From: Billgrantia bachuensis | GTDB lineage: Bacteria > Pseudomonadota > Gammaproteobacteria > Pseudomonadales > Halomonadaceae | Direction: 5' to 3' | Length of the DNA: 64,000 bases | Assembly: GCF_011742165.1 (NCBI RefSeq) | Contig: NZ_JAAQTO010000013.1 | Coordinates: 248,001-312,000, forward strand | Part shown: piece after piece, positions 15,913-24,298 of the stretch | How the letters are laid out: every line of letters begins with the position of its first letter | Position numbering within the stretch: position 1 is the stretch's first letter | Position numbers and translations under genes: made by a program | Notes under the pieces: model-generated | Told to the model about the DNA's origin: nothing | Seen by the model: only the letters and a program-made list of their open reading frames with translations | The model's database searches: none

Positions 15913-16920
15913 ATGTCCCAGTCCCAACAACCGCCGCTGCGTGTCGGCTTCATCCTGCTGCCCCTGTTCACGCTGAATGCCTTCGCCGGCTTCATCGATT
16001 CGCTACGCCTGGCTGCCGACAAGGGCGGACGCAGCCGGCAGATTCACTGCAGTTGGCAGATCATGGGGCCCGGGCCGGTGACGTCCAGTTGCGGCCTGGA
16101 GGCGACGCCGCAGACCTCCTATCGCGATCCGAGCCACTTCACTCATATCGCCGTGTGCGGTGGCAACAACTACCTCGATCCGCATGAGGACAAGGCGCTC
16201 AGCGAGTATCTGAGGGAGGCCTGCAAGCAGGGCGTCAAGCTGGTCGGGGTCTGCACCGGCACCTTCGCCATAGCCCGTGCCGGACTGCTCAAGGGCCAGC
16301 GGGTGTGCGTTCACTGGAACGTGATAAACGACTTCCGCCGTCAATTTCCCCAGACCGACGCCACGCCCGACCGGCTGTTTCTCGAATCGGTACGCGTCAT
16401 CACCTGCGCCGGCTCATCGGGGGCCACCGACATGGCGCTACACCTGATTCGTCGAGAATGCGGGCCGGACAAGGCCCAGCAGGCCATTCGCCACATGATT
16501 CTCAACGGAATGCGCACCTCCAACTCGCCGCAGACCCACTTCTTCGAGGCTATCCAGGACATACGCGACGAGCGGGTCAGGGTCGCCGTGTTGACGATGG
16601 AACAATCACTCAATACACGCCTGGACAGCCAGGCCCTGGCCGAGCGCATCAACCTCAGTCCGCGCCAGCTCGACAGGTTGTTCCATCAGGAAATGGGCAC
16701 CACGCCCATGCGTTACTTCAAGACCATGCGCCTGCGCTACGCCGAATGGTTGCTGCAACATACCGACGGCTCGATCGCAGAGATCGCCGCCGAGTGTGGC
16801 TTTTCCGATGCCTCCCACCTGGCACGTGATTTTCAGGCCCACTACCGCTACAGCCCCAGGCAGTCGCGCCGCAAGGGGCTGCTTAGCCAGACAGGCCAAG
16901 CGAGCGCCGAGGCCTCCTGA
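15913..16920 (+). CDS. GlxA-type AraC regulator (DJ-1/PfpI domain)
   Basis: A 335-residue regulator. The N-terminal half is a DJ-1/PfpI-like sensory domain with the nucleophile elbow G-V-C-T-G-T near residue 115, and the C-terminal 100 residues are an AraC double helix-turn-helix (I-A-E-I-A-A-E-C-G-F-S-D-A-S-H-L-A-R-D-F). Relatives control catabolism of arginine, carnitine, glycine betaine and hydroxyproline. It sits directly upstream of, and in line with, the TRAP transporter and racemase genes, the likely targets. The start is preceded by a weak ribosome-binding region. Confidence 0.85.
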   Translation: MSQSQQPPLRVGFILLPLFTLNAFAGFIDSLRLAADKGGRSRQIHCSWQIMGPGPVTSSCGLEATPQTSYRDPSHFTHIAVCGGNNYLDPHEDKALSEYLREACKQGVKLVGVCTGTFAIARAGLLKGQRVCVHWNVINDFRRQFPQTDATPDRLFLESVRVITCAGSSGATDMALHLIRRECGPDKAQQAIRHMILNGMRTSNSPQTHFFEAIQDIRDERVRVAVLTMEQSLNTRLDSQALAERINLSPRQLDRLFHQEMGTTPMRYFKTMRLRYAEWLLQHTDGSIAEIAAECGFSDASHLARDFQAHYRYSPRQSRRKGLLSQTGQASAEAS

Positions 16921-17073
16921 GCACGGCGGCCCGAGCGTCGCATGTCCGATATCTCCCCTTTCTTGTCCGTTTTCTTCTATAAGTGGCCACTGCACGGCCC
17001 TAACCTTAGAGGCACGTGTTCGTTCACCCAGTGACACGACTCCCCTCTAAACAACAACCCATGGAGCGTCACC

Positions 17074-18057
17074 ATGAAGTGCAAACTCCCGCGTCTCCTG
17101 ACCGCCGTGGCAGTAGGCCTCGGCATTGCCGGTTCCGCGACGGCCGCCGAGCTTGAGCTGCGCGCCGCCACGATCGGCAGCCAGCAGGGCATCCAGATGG
17201 CCGGCCTCAACGCGCTCGCCAGTCACGTGGCCGAAGCCACCGCAGAAGGCGTCGAAGTCCGGCTGTTCCACTCCGGCGCCCTGGGCGACCAGGTCAGCAA
17301 CATCGAATCCCTGGACACCCGCACGCTCGATATCGCCACCATCGAAACGCCGATCACCACCATTGACGAGGACATGGGCATTCTCTCGCTGCCCTACCTG
17401 TTCCGCGATCGCGACCATGTCGCCAGCGTGCTCGGTGGCGAGATCGGCGATGCGCTGAAGGAGCGGCTGCAGGAGCAGGGTTACCGGGTCATCGGCTTCT
17501 ACGAGGGCGGCTTCCGGCACATCACCAACAACCGCCGCGCCATCGAAACGCCGGACGACCTGAGCGGCCTGCGCATCCGCACCCCGGGCAGCCGCCAGCG
17601 TGTGGAGATGTTCAACGCCTACGGCGCCAACGCTTCGCCGCTGCCCTACCCGGAACTTTACTCGGCGCTGCAGACCGGCGTCTTCGACGGCCAGGAGAAC
17701 CCGCTGGTCGAGGTCGAGGCCAGCCGCTTCTACGAAGTGCAGGATTACCTCTCGCTTTCGGGTCACGTCTATACCGTGGGCTTTCTGCTGATGAACGAAG
17801 CGCGCTTCCAGGACCTTCCCGACGAAGTGCAGCAAGCGTTGCTGGAAGGCGGACAGAAGGCCTTCGACGCCACCGCCGATTTCGGCGAGCGCGCCGACCA
17901 GAGCGTCATCGAGCTGGTCGAGCAGAACGGCATGCAAGTCAATGAAGTCGATCGCGATGCCTTCATCGAAGCGTCCCAGCCGCTGTGGGAACGCTTCACC
18001 CAGGACATGTCGGACGAAGCGCGCGAGCTGGTACAGCGCATCGCCGAGCATCCCTGA
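17074..18057 (+). CDS. dctP: TRAP transporter solute-binding protein (DctP)
   Basis: A 327-residue periplasmic binding protein with a signal peptide (residues 1-25, A-T-A-A). DctP-family marks are the conserved Arg of substrate carboxylate binding in L-R-I-R-T-P-G-S near residue 170 and the following Y-P-E-L-Y-S-A-L-Q-T-G-V-F-D-G-Q-E-N motif. It captures a carboxylate substrate and delivers it to DctQM. It heads dctP-dctQ-dctM followed by a proline-racemase-family gene, so a proline or hydroxyproline derivative is the best guess for substrate. A 153-base leader separates it from the regulator. Confidence 0.9.
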   Translation: MKCKLPRLLTAVAVGLGIAGSATAAELELRAATIGSQQGIQMAGLNALASHVAEATAEGVEVRLFHSGALGDQVSNIESLDTRTLDIATIETPITTIDEDMGILSLPYLFRDRDHVASVLGGEIGDALKERLQEQGYRVIGFYEGGFRHITNNRRAIETPDDLSGLRIRTPGSRQRVEMFNAYGANASPLPYPELYSALQTGVFDGQENPLVEVEASRFYEVQDYLSLSGHVYTVGFLLMNEARFQDLPDEVQQALLEGGQKAFDATADFGERADQSVIELVEQNGMQVNEVDRDAFIEASQPLWERFTQDMSDEARELVQRIAEHP

Positions 18058-18117
18058 GCCTCACCGTGTCAGCCCGGCGGGCCGCCCCGGCCCGCCACTT
18101 CCCTGCAGGAGCCTCCC

Positions 18118-18615
18118 ATGCTTGATCGTTTTTTCGAAGCGGTCGCGGCACTGCTGTTGTCTGCCATCACCCTGCTCGCCCTGGCGGCCGTGGCTGCGCG
18201 CTACATACTCAACGCCTCGCTGTCCTGGAGCGCCGAAGTGCTGATAGGCCTGCTGGTCTACGTGACCTTCTTTTGCGGTTACCTGGCGCTGCGCAAAGGG
18301 GCACATCTGCGTATCGACGTGGTGGCCGCCTGTCTGCCCGCCCGCGGCCAATGGACTCTGTTCTTCCTCAACCAGGCGCTCATCGGCGTGGTCTGCGTGG
18401 TCATGGTGGTGTGGGGGCTGGAACAGACCCTGACCTTCTCCCACCGTACCACCCTGATGCTGGGCGCCCCCCAGTGGCTGTTCTACGCCGCCGTGCCCAT
18501 CTCCGGCGTGGGCATGCTGCTGGAACTGATTCGCCAGTGCATTGCCGCCGTCAAGGCCGAGGCACCTCCCTATGAAGCCGCCCGGCAAGCCGCGCTGGAG
18601 GAGAGTGCCTCATGA
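18118..18615 (+). CDS. dctQ: TRAP transporter small membrane subunit (DctQ)
   Basis: A 165-residue protein with four transmembrane helices (about residues 8-30, 42-62, 80-105 and 122-145). The DctQ signature R-Y-I-L-N-A-S-L-S-W-S-A-E and K-G-A-H-L-R-I-D-V are at residues 22-65. It forms the complex with DctM that uses a sodium gradient to import the DctP-bound solute. AGGAG precedes the ATG, and its stop overlaps the dctM start as ATGA. Confidence 0.9.
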   Translation: MLDRFFEAVAALLLSAITLLALAAVAARYILNASLSWSAEVLIGLLVYVTFFCGYLALRKGAHLRIDVVAACLPARGQWTLFFLNQALIGVVCVVMVVWGLEQTLTFSHRTTLMLGAPQWLFYAAVPISGVGMLLELIRQCIAAVKAEAPPYEAARQAALEESAS

Positions 18616-19892
18616 TCCTGCTTGCCATCCTTCTTGCCCTGCTGGCCCTGATCGGCCTGGCCATGCCCATTGCCTTTGCGCTGACCCTGGTCTCGATCGC
18701 CGTCCTGGCCTTCTCCGGTGTCGACATGCTGGTCCTGGTGCAGCGCCTCTACCGTGGCACTGAGTCATTTCCATTGCTGGCGGTCCCGCTGTTCATCCTG
18801 GCCGGCCAGATCATGAACCACAGCGGTATTTCGGGACGCCTGATCGATCTGGCCCGCGCCCTGGTCGGCGCCATTCGCGGCGGCCTGGCCGCGGTGAACA
18901 TCCTGACCTCGATGTTCTTTGCCGGCATGAGCGGTACTTCGATGTCCGATACCGCGGCGGTAGGCGGCGTGATGATCCCGCAGATGGTCAAGCGCGGCTA
19001 TTCGGCCTCGTTTACCGCTGCGGTCACGGCCTCATCCTCCACCATCGGCATCATCATTCCGCCCAGCGTGCCCATGGTCCTGCTCAGCGCCTACATGGGC
19101 CTCTCGACCGGTGCGCTGTTCGCCGCCGGTCTGATCGCCGGTGCGCTCACCGCCCTCGGCCTGATCCTGGTGGCCTGGTGGATCTCGGTGAAGCGGGAAT
19201 ATCCCATCGAGTCCGCCTTCTCGCTGAGCGAGCTGGGCCGTACCTTCGTCGGCGCCCTGCCGGCCCTGATGATGCCGATCATCATCCTGGGCGGCATCCT
19301 GGGCGGCATCTTCACGCCCACCGAAGCCTCCGCGGTAGCGGTCGCCTACGGCGTGCTGGCCGGCATGCTGCTCTACCGCTCGCTTTCGCTTCGCGCCCTC
19401 TATCTCGCGCTGGTGGAGAGCGCCGTGCTCACCGGGGCGGTGATGTTCGTGACCGCCGCGGCGCATACCCTGGGCTATACCTTCACCTACCAGAGCCTGG
19501 GCCAGTTGATTCTCGGCCCCATCGCGGCCCTCGACATGGGTCCGATCGGCTTCCTGCTGATCCTGAGCCTGGTACTGATCATTGCCGGCACCTTCCTCGA
19601 TGGCATCGCCATGATGTTCATCGTGGTACCGCTTTTCCTGCCCAGCGTGCAGCTGCTCGGCATCGATCCGCTGCAGTTCGCCATGGTGGTGATCCTGTGC
19701 TGGGGCATCGGCCAGCAGACACCGCCCGTCGGCGCCGCGCTATTCATCACCAGCGTGATCTCCAAGGTCGATGTGATTCGCATCACCTACGCCAACTTGC
19801 CCTTCATCGCCGTGATGCTGCTCGTGCTGCTCGCCGTGATCGTCTGGCCGGAAGGCATCGTCATGAGCGTACCCCGCTGGTTCGGCCTCTAG
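18612..19892 (+). CDS. dctM: TRAP transporter large membrane subunit (DctM)
   Basis: A 426-residue polytopic protein with about 12 membrane segments. Family marks are F-F-A-G-M-S-G-T-S-M-S-D-T-A-A-V-G near residue 105, A-S-S-S-T-I-G-I-I-I-P-P-S-V near 140, and T-P-T-E-A-S-A-V-A-V near 235. It is the translocation subunit, sodium coupled in known members. It is translationally coupled to dctQ. The 3' gap of 49 bases to the racemase gene suggests one transcript. Confidence 0.92.
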   Translation: MILLAILLALLALIGLAMPIAFALTLVSIAVLAFSGVDMLVLVQRLYRGTESFPLLAVPLFILAGQIMNHSGISGRLIDLARALVGAIRGGLAAVNILTSMFFAGMSGTSMSDTAAVGGVMIPQMVKRGYSASFTAAVTASSSTIGIIIPPSVPMVLLSAYMGLSTGALFAAGLIAGALTALGLILVAWWISVKREYPIESAFSLSELGRTFVGALPALMMPIIILGGILGGIFTPTEASAVAVAYGVLAGMLLYRSLSLRALYLALVESAVLTGAVMFVTAAAHTLGYTFTYQSLGQLILGPIAALDMGPIGFLLILSLVLIIAGTFLDGIAMMFIVVPLFLPSVQLLGIDPLQFAMVVILCWGIGQQTPPVGAALFITSVISKVDVIRITYANLPFIAVMLLVLLAVIVWPEGIVMSVPRWFGL

Positions 19893-19941
19893 CCGTGCAC
19901 TGCGTACCCAACCCCCAACGCCATAGCCACAGGAAGTTCCA

Positions 19942-20958
19942 ATGAACAACCAGCAGTTTCTCGACGTGATCTACACCCATACCGAAGGCGAGCCGACCTG
20001 CATCGTCCATGGCGGCATCCCCTATCCCTTCGGCGGCGACATCCTCGACAAGCGTCGTTATCTCCAGCAGCACCACGACCATGTGCGGACCAGCCTGATG
20101 CGCGAACCGCGCGGCCACCAGCACATGTTCGGCGTGTTTCTCACTCCGCCCTCCGATGCCGATCACGACGCCGGCATGCTGTGGATCGACGGCGAGCAGT
20201 TCGTCGACATGTGCGGCCACGGCACCATCGCACTCTCCATGGCCATGGTCGCCCATCGCCTGGCGCCACCCCCACAGGAGAACGGCCTCACCCGCATCCG
20301 CTTCGAAACCACCGCCGGCACCGTGGTCTCCGAGGTGAAGGCCGACGCCGACAAGGTGCACTGGACCCGTTTCGAGAACGTGCCCGCCTTCGTCATGGAG
20401 CAGGACATCCCCGTCAACGTACCCGGCCTCGGCATCCTCAAGGCTGATCTGGTCTTCGGCGGCAACTTCTTCGCCATCATCCGGGTGCCCGCCGACAAGC
20501 AGCCCATCTGTCCGGAAAACGGGAGCTACTTCTCCCACGCCGGCCAGGCCGTGAAGGCCGAGCTCAATGCCCGAATGGAGATTCGTCACCCGACCCATCC
20601 GCACATCAACGGTTTGAACTTCGTCACCTTCTGGCACGAGGGCTCACAGCCGGATTCGCTCTACCGCAACGTGCATGTGTTCTCCGACGGCAAGCTCGAC
20701 CGCTCGCCCGGCGGCACCGGCACCAGTGCGATGATGGCCATGTTCCATGCCCGCAACGAACTGGAAGTGGGCCGCCCCATCCACTCCGAGGGCCTGCTCG
20801 GCAGCGGCCGCTTCACCGGGGAGATCCTTGGCGAGACGGAAATCGGCGGCTACCGGGCCATCCGCCCCAGCGTGCAGGGCACCGCCGAACTGATCGGCTA
20901 CGCCAAGTGGCTGATCGACGCACGTGACCCGGTCGGCCGAGGCTTCGTGATCCGCTGA
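19942..20958 (+). CDS. proline-racemase-family protein with Cys/Gly active site
   Basis: A 338-residue member of the proline racemase / 4-hydroxyproline 2-epimerase / trans-3-hydroxyproline dehydratase family. The first catalytic motif is intact: M-C-G-H-G with Cys91. The second, normally D-R-S-P-C-G-T-G in racemases and epimerases or with Thr in dehydratases, reads D-R-S-P-G-G-T-G, so the second general acid/base is Gly257. Two-base racemisation is therefore not expected; a one-base lyase or dehydratase reaction, or another substrate, is more likely. It is the last gene of the TRAP operon and is followed by a strong terminator. A DadA-like oxidase that could act in the same pathway is at 59469. 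Confidence 0.85.
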   Translation: MNNQQFLDVIYTHTEGEPTCIVHGGIPYPFGGDILDKRRYLQQHHDHVRTSLMREPRGHQHMFGVFLTPPSDADHDAGMLWIDGEQFVDMCGHGTIALSMAMVAHRLAPPPQENGLTRIRFETTAGTVVSEVKADADKVHWTRFENVPAFVMEQDIPVNVPGLGILKADLVFGGNFFAIIRVPADKQPICPENGSYFSHAGQAVKAELNARMEIRHPTHPHINGLNFVTFWHEGSQPDSLYRNVHVFSDGKLDRSPGGTGTSAMMAMFHARNELEVGRPIHSEGLLGSGRFTGEILGETEIGGYRAIRPSVQGTAELIGYAKWLIDARDPVGRGFVIR

Positions 20959-20981
20959 CCGAGCGATTCGCAACGACGAAA

Positions 20982-21013
20982 AACGCCGCCCCTGGCTCGC
21001 CAGGGGCGGCGTT
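20982..21013. terminator. bidirectional rho-independent terminator
   Basis: A 14-bp perfect GC-rich stem with a 4-base loop lies between convergent genes. On the minus strand it is followed by TTTTTCG, so it is strongest for the DUF899 gene, while on the plus strand it closes the TRAP/racemase operon. Confidence 0.8.
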
Positions 21014-21049
21014 GTCATGCGCTGCTGGTCGAGACACCCACCACCTGAC

Positions 21050-21829
21050 TCACCTCACCTCGTACTCATCATGGCGGCGCCACCAGACGCCCGCCGTCTC
21101 GTTGCGCCCCTTGGGCGCGCGATCGAGCCACTGGTACATGCCCCATAGTCCGTCCAGACCACGCGCATAAGTGGAATAGGTATGGTAGATGACGCCGTCC
21201 TCGAGCACGAATGCGCTCATGCCCGGTCTGTCACGCTGGAACGTGGCCGCATCGGTTCCACACATGGCGGCGATCTTGTCCTCCGCTCCTTCGCTGCCTT
21301 CCTGGCCCGCGCGCCACTCAATCACTACCGGTTCGTGCTGATAGTTGTATTCGATGCCCCCCTCACGCTGCTGCTGCTCGGGGAACCACACATTGAAGTC
21401 GGCGTTGAAGTCGCTGCCATGCGAGGACGCCCAGGGAAAGGTCCAGCCCAGTCGCTGTTTATAGGCCTGTAATTTCTCGAGCGGCGCCCGCGACACCGCC
21501 CACAGCATCACGTCATGGTTGGCCAGGTGGACGGCAATGCCGTTGAAGCCATCGGCGATCGATGAGCAGGACGGACAGCCGGCTGCGTAATCGGGCCCGA
21601 ACATGAAGTGGTAAATAAGAAGCTGCGAGCGCCCTCGAAAGAGATCCGCCAACGAAGCACTGCCTTCGTCGGTCTCGAAACGATATTCCTTGTCGATCCG
21701 TACCCATGGCAGTGTCTGCCGTCGCCGCGCCAGCTCGTCGCTACGCCGTGTCAACTCCTTCTCCGCCTGAAGCAGTTCGAGCCGCGCTGCCAGCCACTCG
21801 TCACGTGTTCCGGTCATGTGTGTCGTCAT
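21050..21829 (-). CDS. DUF899 thioredoxin-like protein
   Basis: A 259-residue DUF899 protein. It has the usual N-terminal R-x-E-W-L-A-A-R-x-x-L-L-x-x-E-K-E-L-T-R region, then Y-H-F-M-F-G-P-D, then G-C-P-S-C-S-S-I-A-D-G-F near residue 85 at the thioredoxin active-site position, and a C-terminal W-W-R-R-H-D-E-Y. It is a cytoplasmic thioredoxin-fold protein with no proven reaction; a redox role is inferred from the C-P-S-C. It stands alone, between a terminator and a divergent regulator. Confidence 0.85.
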   Translation of the reverse strand: MTTHMTGTRDEWLAARLELLQAEKELTRRSDELARRRQTLPWVRIDKEYRFETDEGSASLADLFRGRSQLLIYHFMFGPDYAAGCPSCSSIADGFNGIAVHLANHDVMLWAVSRAPLEKLQAYKQRLGWTFPWASSHGSDFNADFNVWFPEQQQREGGIEYNYQHEPVVIEWRAGQEGSEGAEDKIAAMCGTDAATFQRDRPGMSAFVLEDGVIYHTYSTYARGLDGLWGMYQWLDRAPKGRNETAGVWWRRHDEYEVR

Positions 21830-21929
21830 CGTCTTGCCCTCCCTTCGCCAGTGCTACTGTTCGTTTCATCCCAATAAGACGCGCTCCTTCGCGGTCATGA
21901 GATACCTTTAGTGCCAGAAACCGAACGGT

Positions 21930-21941
21930 GGGAGTAACAAG
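21930..21941 (+). repeat. 12-bp element, upstream copy of an inverted pair
   Basis: GGGAGTAACAAG, then 6 bases, then GGGATTC, ending just before the ATG at 21957. The same 12 bases occur inverted at 23144-23155, also followed (reading that strand) by 6 bases and a GTGAATC. It may be an operator of the winged-helix protein between the two copies. Confidence 0.45.
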
Positions 21942-21956
21942 TGTGGCGGGATTCCG

Positions 21957-23177
21957 ATGGACTCACTGATCACGGCCGCGGCACGTGCCCTTGCGGCGGG
22001 GGATCCCCTCGGCGCCTTGAACCTTGTCGCCCTGTGTGACGACGCGCCTGCGCTCGCGCTTCGCGGGATTTCGATGGCGCAGCTCGGCGACTTCGCCAGC
22101 GCCAAGCGGCTCCTGCGCCGGGCGGCGCGCGCCTTCGGCCCGAAGGACGCCATGGCCCGGGCGAGGTGCATTGTCGCCGAAGCCGAGATCGCTCTCGTCT
22201 CGCGCGACCTGAGCGGCTCCGCCAGGGCCCTCGATGCGGCACGGGCGACGCTCGAAGCGCACGGCGACCGGATCAACGCCGCGCATGCACGCCATCTCGA
22301 AGCCCGCCGCCTGCTGCTCATGGGGCGCTTCGACGAGGCGGAGCTCGCGATCGGCGAACTCGACCCAGCCCCCTTTCCGCCCGCGTTGAAGATCGCCTAC
22401 GAACTCGTGGTGATGGGGATCGCGACGCGCCGCCTGCGCACCCAGGCGGCGCGCGCTGCACTCGCCCGGGCCGAACATGCCGCACGGAGTGCCGACATCC
22501 CCGCACTGACGGCGGAAGTCGAGAGTGCCCGTCGGGTGCTGGACACACCCGCCGCACGTCTGGTGGCACATGGCGAGGAACGGTTCCTGTTGCTCGACGA
22601 GGTCGAAGCCCTGCTGGCGTCGGAGACCCTCGTCGTGGATGCCTGCCGCCACAGCGTACGTAGCGCAGACCGGTCGGTCTCGCTGTCCGGTCGCCCGGTT
22701 CTGTTCGCCCTCGCCCGCCTGCTGGGCGAAGCCTGGCCGGACGACGTGCCGAGGGAGGAGCTCATCGCTCAGGCATTTCGCACGGTGTACGCCGACGAGT
22801 CGCATCGCGCACGGCTGCGCGTCGAAATCGGGCGGCTCCGCTCGGCGCTTACTCCCCTCGCCGACGTGCGTGCGACGAAACGTGGCTATGCGCTGGTACC
22901 ACGACACGCCCCCGAGGTCGTGGTGCTGGCGCGGCCGTTCGAAGAGAAGCACGCTGCGGTGCTCGCCCTGTTGGCGGACGGCGAGCCGTGGTCGAGTTCG
23001 GCCCTGGCGCTGGCACTCGACACCAGCCAGCGCACCGTCCAGCGCGCGCTCGACTCGCTGGCCGAAGAAGGCAAGGTGCAGGCGTACGGGCGCGGGCGGT
23101 CACGCCGCTGGCTGACCCCACCCTTGCCGGGATTCACGACAACCTTGTTACTCCCCGCTTTTCTGCCGGGTGATTAG
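21957..23177 (+). CDS. winged-helix/HTH regulator with TPR-like N-terminus
   Basis: A 406-residue protein. Residues 1-200 are Ala/Arg-rich paired helices resembling TPR repeats. Residues about 225-320 look like an OmpR/SARP-style DNA-binding domain (R-L-R-V-E-I-G-R-L-R-S-A-L and the following K-R-G-Y-A-L-V). The last 80 residues hold a second winged helix (W-S-S-S-A-L-A-L-A-L-D-T-S-Q-R-T-V-Q-R-A-L-D-S-L). I do not recognise a characterised homologue. It is followed after 35 bases by a beta-propeller protein and is probably its regulator or partner. A short inverted repeat flanks the gene. Confidence 0.65.
   Translation: MDSLITAAARALAAGDPLGALNLVALCDDAPALALRGISMAQLGDFASAKRLLRRAARAFGPKDAMARARCIVAEAEIALVSRDLSGSARALDAARATLEAHGDRINAAHARHLEARRLLLMGRFDEAELAIGELDPAPFPPALKIAYELVVMGIATRRLRTQAARAALARAEHAARSADIPALTAEVESARRVLDTPAARLVAHGEERFLLLDEVEALLASETLVVDACRHSVRSADRSVSLSGRPVLFALARLLGEAWPDDVPREELIAQAFRTVYADESHRARLRVEIGRLRSALTPLADVRATKRGYALVPRHAPEVVVLARPFEEKHAAVLALLADGEPWSSSALALALDTSQRTVQRALDSLAEEGKVQAYGRGRSRRWLTPPLPGFTTTLLLPAFLPGD
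23144..23155 (-). repeat. 12-bp element, downstream inverted copy
   Basis: CTTGTTACTCCC is the reverse complement of 21930-21941. It lies inside the 3' end of the winged-helix gene, 57 bases before the beta-propeller gene. Confidence 0.45.
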
Positions 23178-23212
23178 TCTGACAACACCTACCGAGTGAT
23201 GAGGACTACGCA

Positions 23213-23842
23213 ATGACCCGTTCCACCGCTGAAATTCTGCGTGAATATGGCCCGTTCCCCGGCGTCGAGAACGTGCATGGTGTCACGTTCGACGGCCAGC
23301 ACGTCTGGTTCGCCACCGGCGATACGCTGAACGCTCTCGACCCGGCAAGCGGCGAGACACCGCGCAAGCTGGAAATCGCTGCCCAGGCGGGCACGGCCTT
23401 CGATGGCCGACACTTGTTCCAGATCGCCGATGATCGAATCCAGCGAATCGACCCCGACAGCGGTCGCGTACTGGCCACGATCCCGGCGCCTCCCGGCGGC
23501 GGTCATTCCGGGCTTGCCTGGGCCGAAGGCGCGCTCTGGGTGGGGCAATATCGGGAGCGGAAGATCCGTCAGCTCGACCCGGACACCGGGGCGGTCCTGC
23601 GCACCATCGAGACCAACCGCTTCGTTACCGGGGTCACCTGGGTGGATGGCGAATTGTGGCACGGCACCTGGGAAGACGATGCGAGCGACCTGCGGCGAAT
23701 CGATCCCGACACGGGCGAGGTGCTTGAGAGCCTCGAGATGCCGCCGGGGATGGGGGTGTCGGGACTCGAAGCCGATGGCAACGGCCGTTTCTTCTGCGGC
23801 GGTGGCGGCAGCGGCAAGGTAAGGGCCGTGCGCCACCCCTGA
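23213..23842 (+). CDS. beta-propeller protein, glutamine-cyclotransferase-like
   Basis: A 209-residue cytoplasmic protein built of five repeats in which a hydrophobic W-x-x-G-x-L/H-L-W-x motif alternates with I-D-P-D-T/S-G-x-V-L (for example I-D-P-D-S-G-R-V-L and L-D-P-D-T-G-A-V-L). These are blades of a beta-propeller like that of plant-type glutamine cyclotransferase or Vgb lyase. No signal peptide is present. Annotation as glutamine cyclotransferase is common for such proteins, but the activity is not established. It follows the winged-helix regulator closely and both may be cotranscribed. Confidence 0.65.
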   Translation: MTRSTAEILREYGPFPGVENVHGVTFDGQHVWFATGDTLNALDPASGETPRKLEIAAQAGTAFDGRHLFQIADDRIQRIDPDSGRVLATIPAPPGGGHSGLAWAEGALWVGQYRERKIRQLDPDTGAVLRTIETNRFVTGVTWVDGELWHGTWEDDASDLRRIDPDTGEVLESLEMPPGMGVSGLEADGNGRFFCGGGGSGKVRAVRHP

Positions 23843-23857
23843 AAATAAAAAATAAAG

Positions 23858-24033
23858 CCTTTGACCCACGGTGCCAAACCATGGCACCGTGGGTTCAGCT
23901 GGTAAGCAAGTGGCATAGTTTCAGTAGCGTTCGATTCTTTCGGCAGCCTGTAATTTACCCCTGTCCTACCCGCTACACATCTGGGTAACACCAGGAACAT
24001 TGCAAGGCGCGATTGCGCGAAAGGATTCAGAAC
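23858..24033 (+). promoter_or_regulatory. long structured leader of cold-shock gene 1
   Basis: This 5' region is conserved almost base for base with 26631-26806 before the second cold-shock gene. It begins with a 13-bp perfect hairpin (23864-23894, loop AACCA) and contains a smaller CTGG/CCAG hairpin near 23984 before the AAAGGA ribosome-binding site. Long conserved leaders are characteristic of cspA-type mRNAs, which change fold at low temperature. The first hairpin might also end the upstream transcript. Confidence 0.55.
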
Positions 24034-24237
24034 ATGGCAACTGGCACCGTAAAGTGGTTCAACGACTCCAAAGGTTTCGGCTTCATTACTCCGGCCGATG
24101 GTGGCGATGATCTCTTTGCCCACTTCTCCGAGATTCAGTCGGAAGGCTTCAAGTCCCTGCAGGAAGGTCAAACCGTCTCTTTCGACGTGACCCAGGGCAA
24201 GAAAGGCCTTCAGGCTTCGAACATCAAACTCGCCTGA
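24034..24237 (+). CDS. cold-shock protein, copy 1
   Basis: A 67-residue single cold-shock domain (CspA family). RNA-binding motifs are K-G-F-G-F-I (RNP1, residues 13-18) and D-L-F-A-H-F (RNP2, residues 26-31). It acts as an RNA chaperone in the cytoplasm. The start at 24034 gives the standard [10 protein letters not shown]. It differs from copy 2 at 26807 by only five residues. It has its own leader and terminator and forms part of a decayed tandem duplication. Confidence 0.95.
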   Translation: MATGTVKWFNDSKGFGFITPADGGDDLFAHFSEIQSEGFKSLQEGQTVSFDVTQGKKGLQASNIKLA

Positions 24238-24280
24238 CCTAACGGTCACGAGTTGTCGGACCTCTCCGGTTCGAAATCAG

Positions 24281-24298
24281 GGCCCGCTTAGGCGGGCC
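24281..24298 (+). terminator. terminator of cold-shock gene 1
   Basis: A 7-bp GGCCCGC stem with a TTAG loop is followed by TTGTTGCG. It overlaps the stop codon of the convergent AraC-type gene. The same structure follows the second cold-shock gene at 27054. Confidence 0.65.

Noticed and set aside
17047..18051. 334-codon open frame on the minus strand
   Set aside because: Antisense to dctP, which has a signal peptide and family motifs.
19861..20637. 258-codon open frame on the minus strand
   Set aside because: Antisense to the proline-racemase-family gene.
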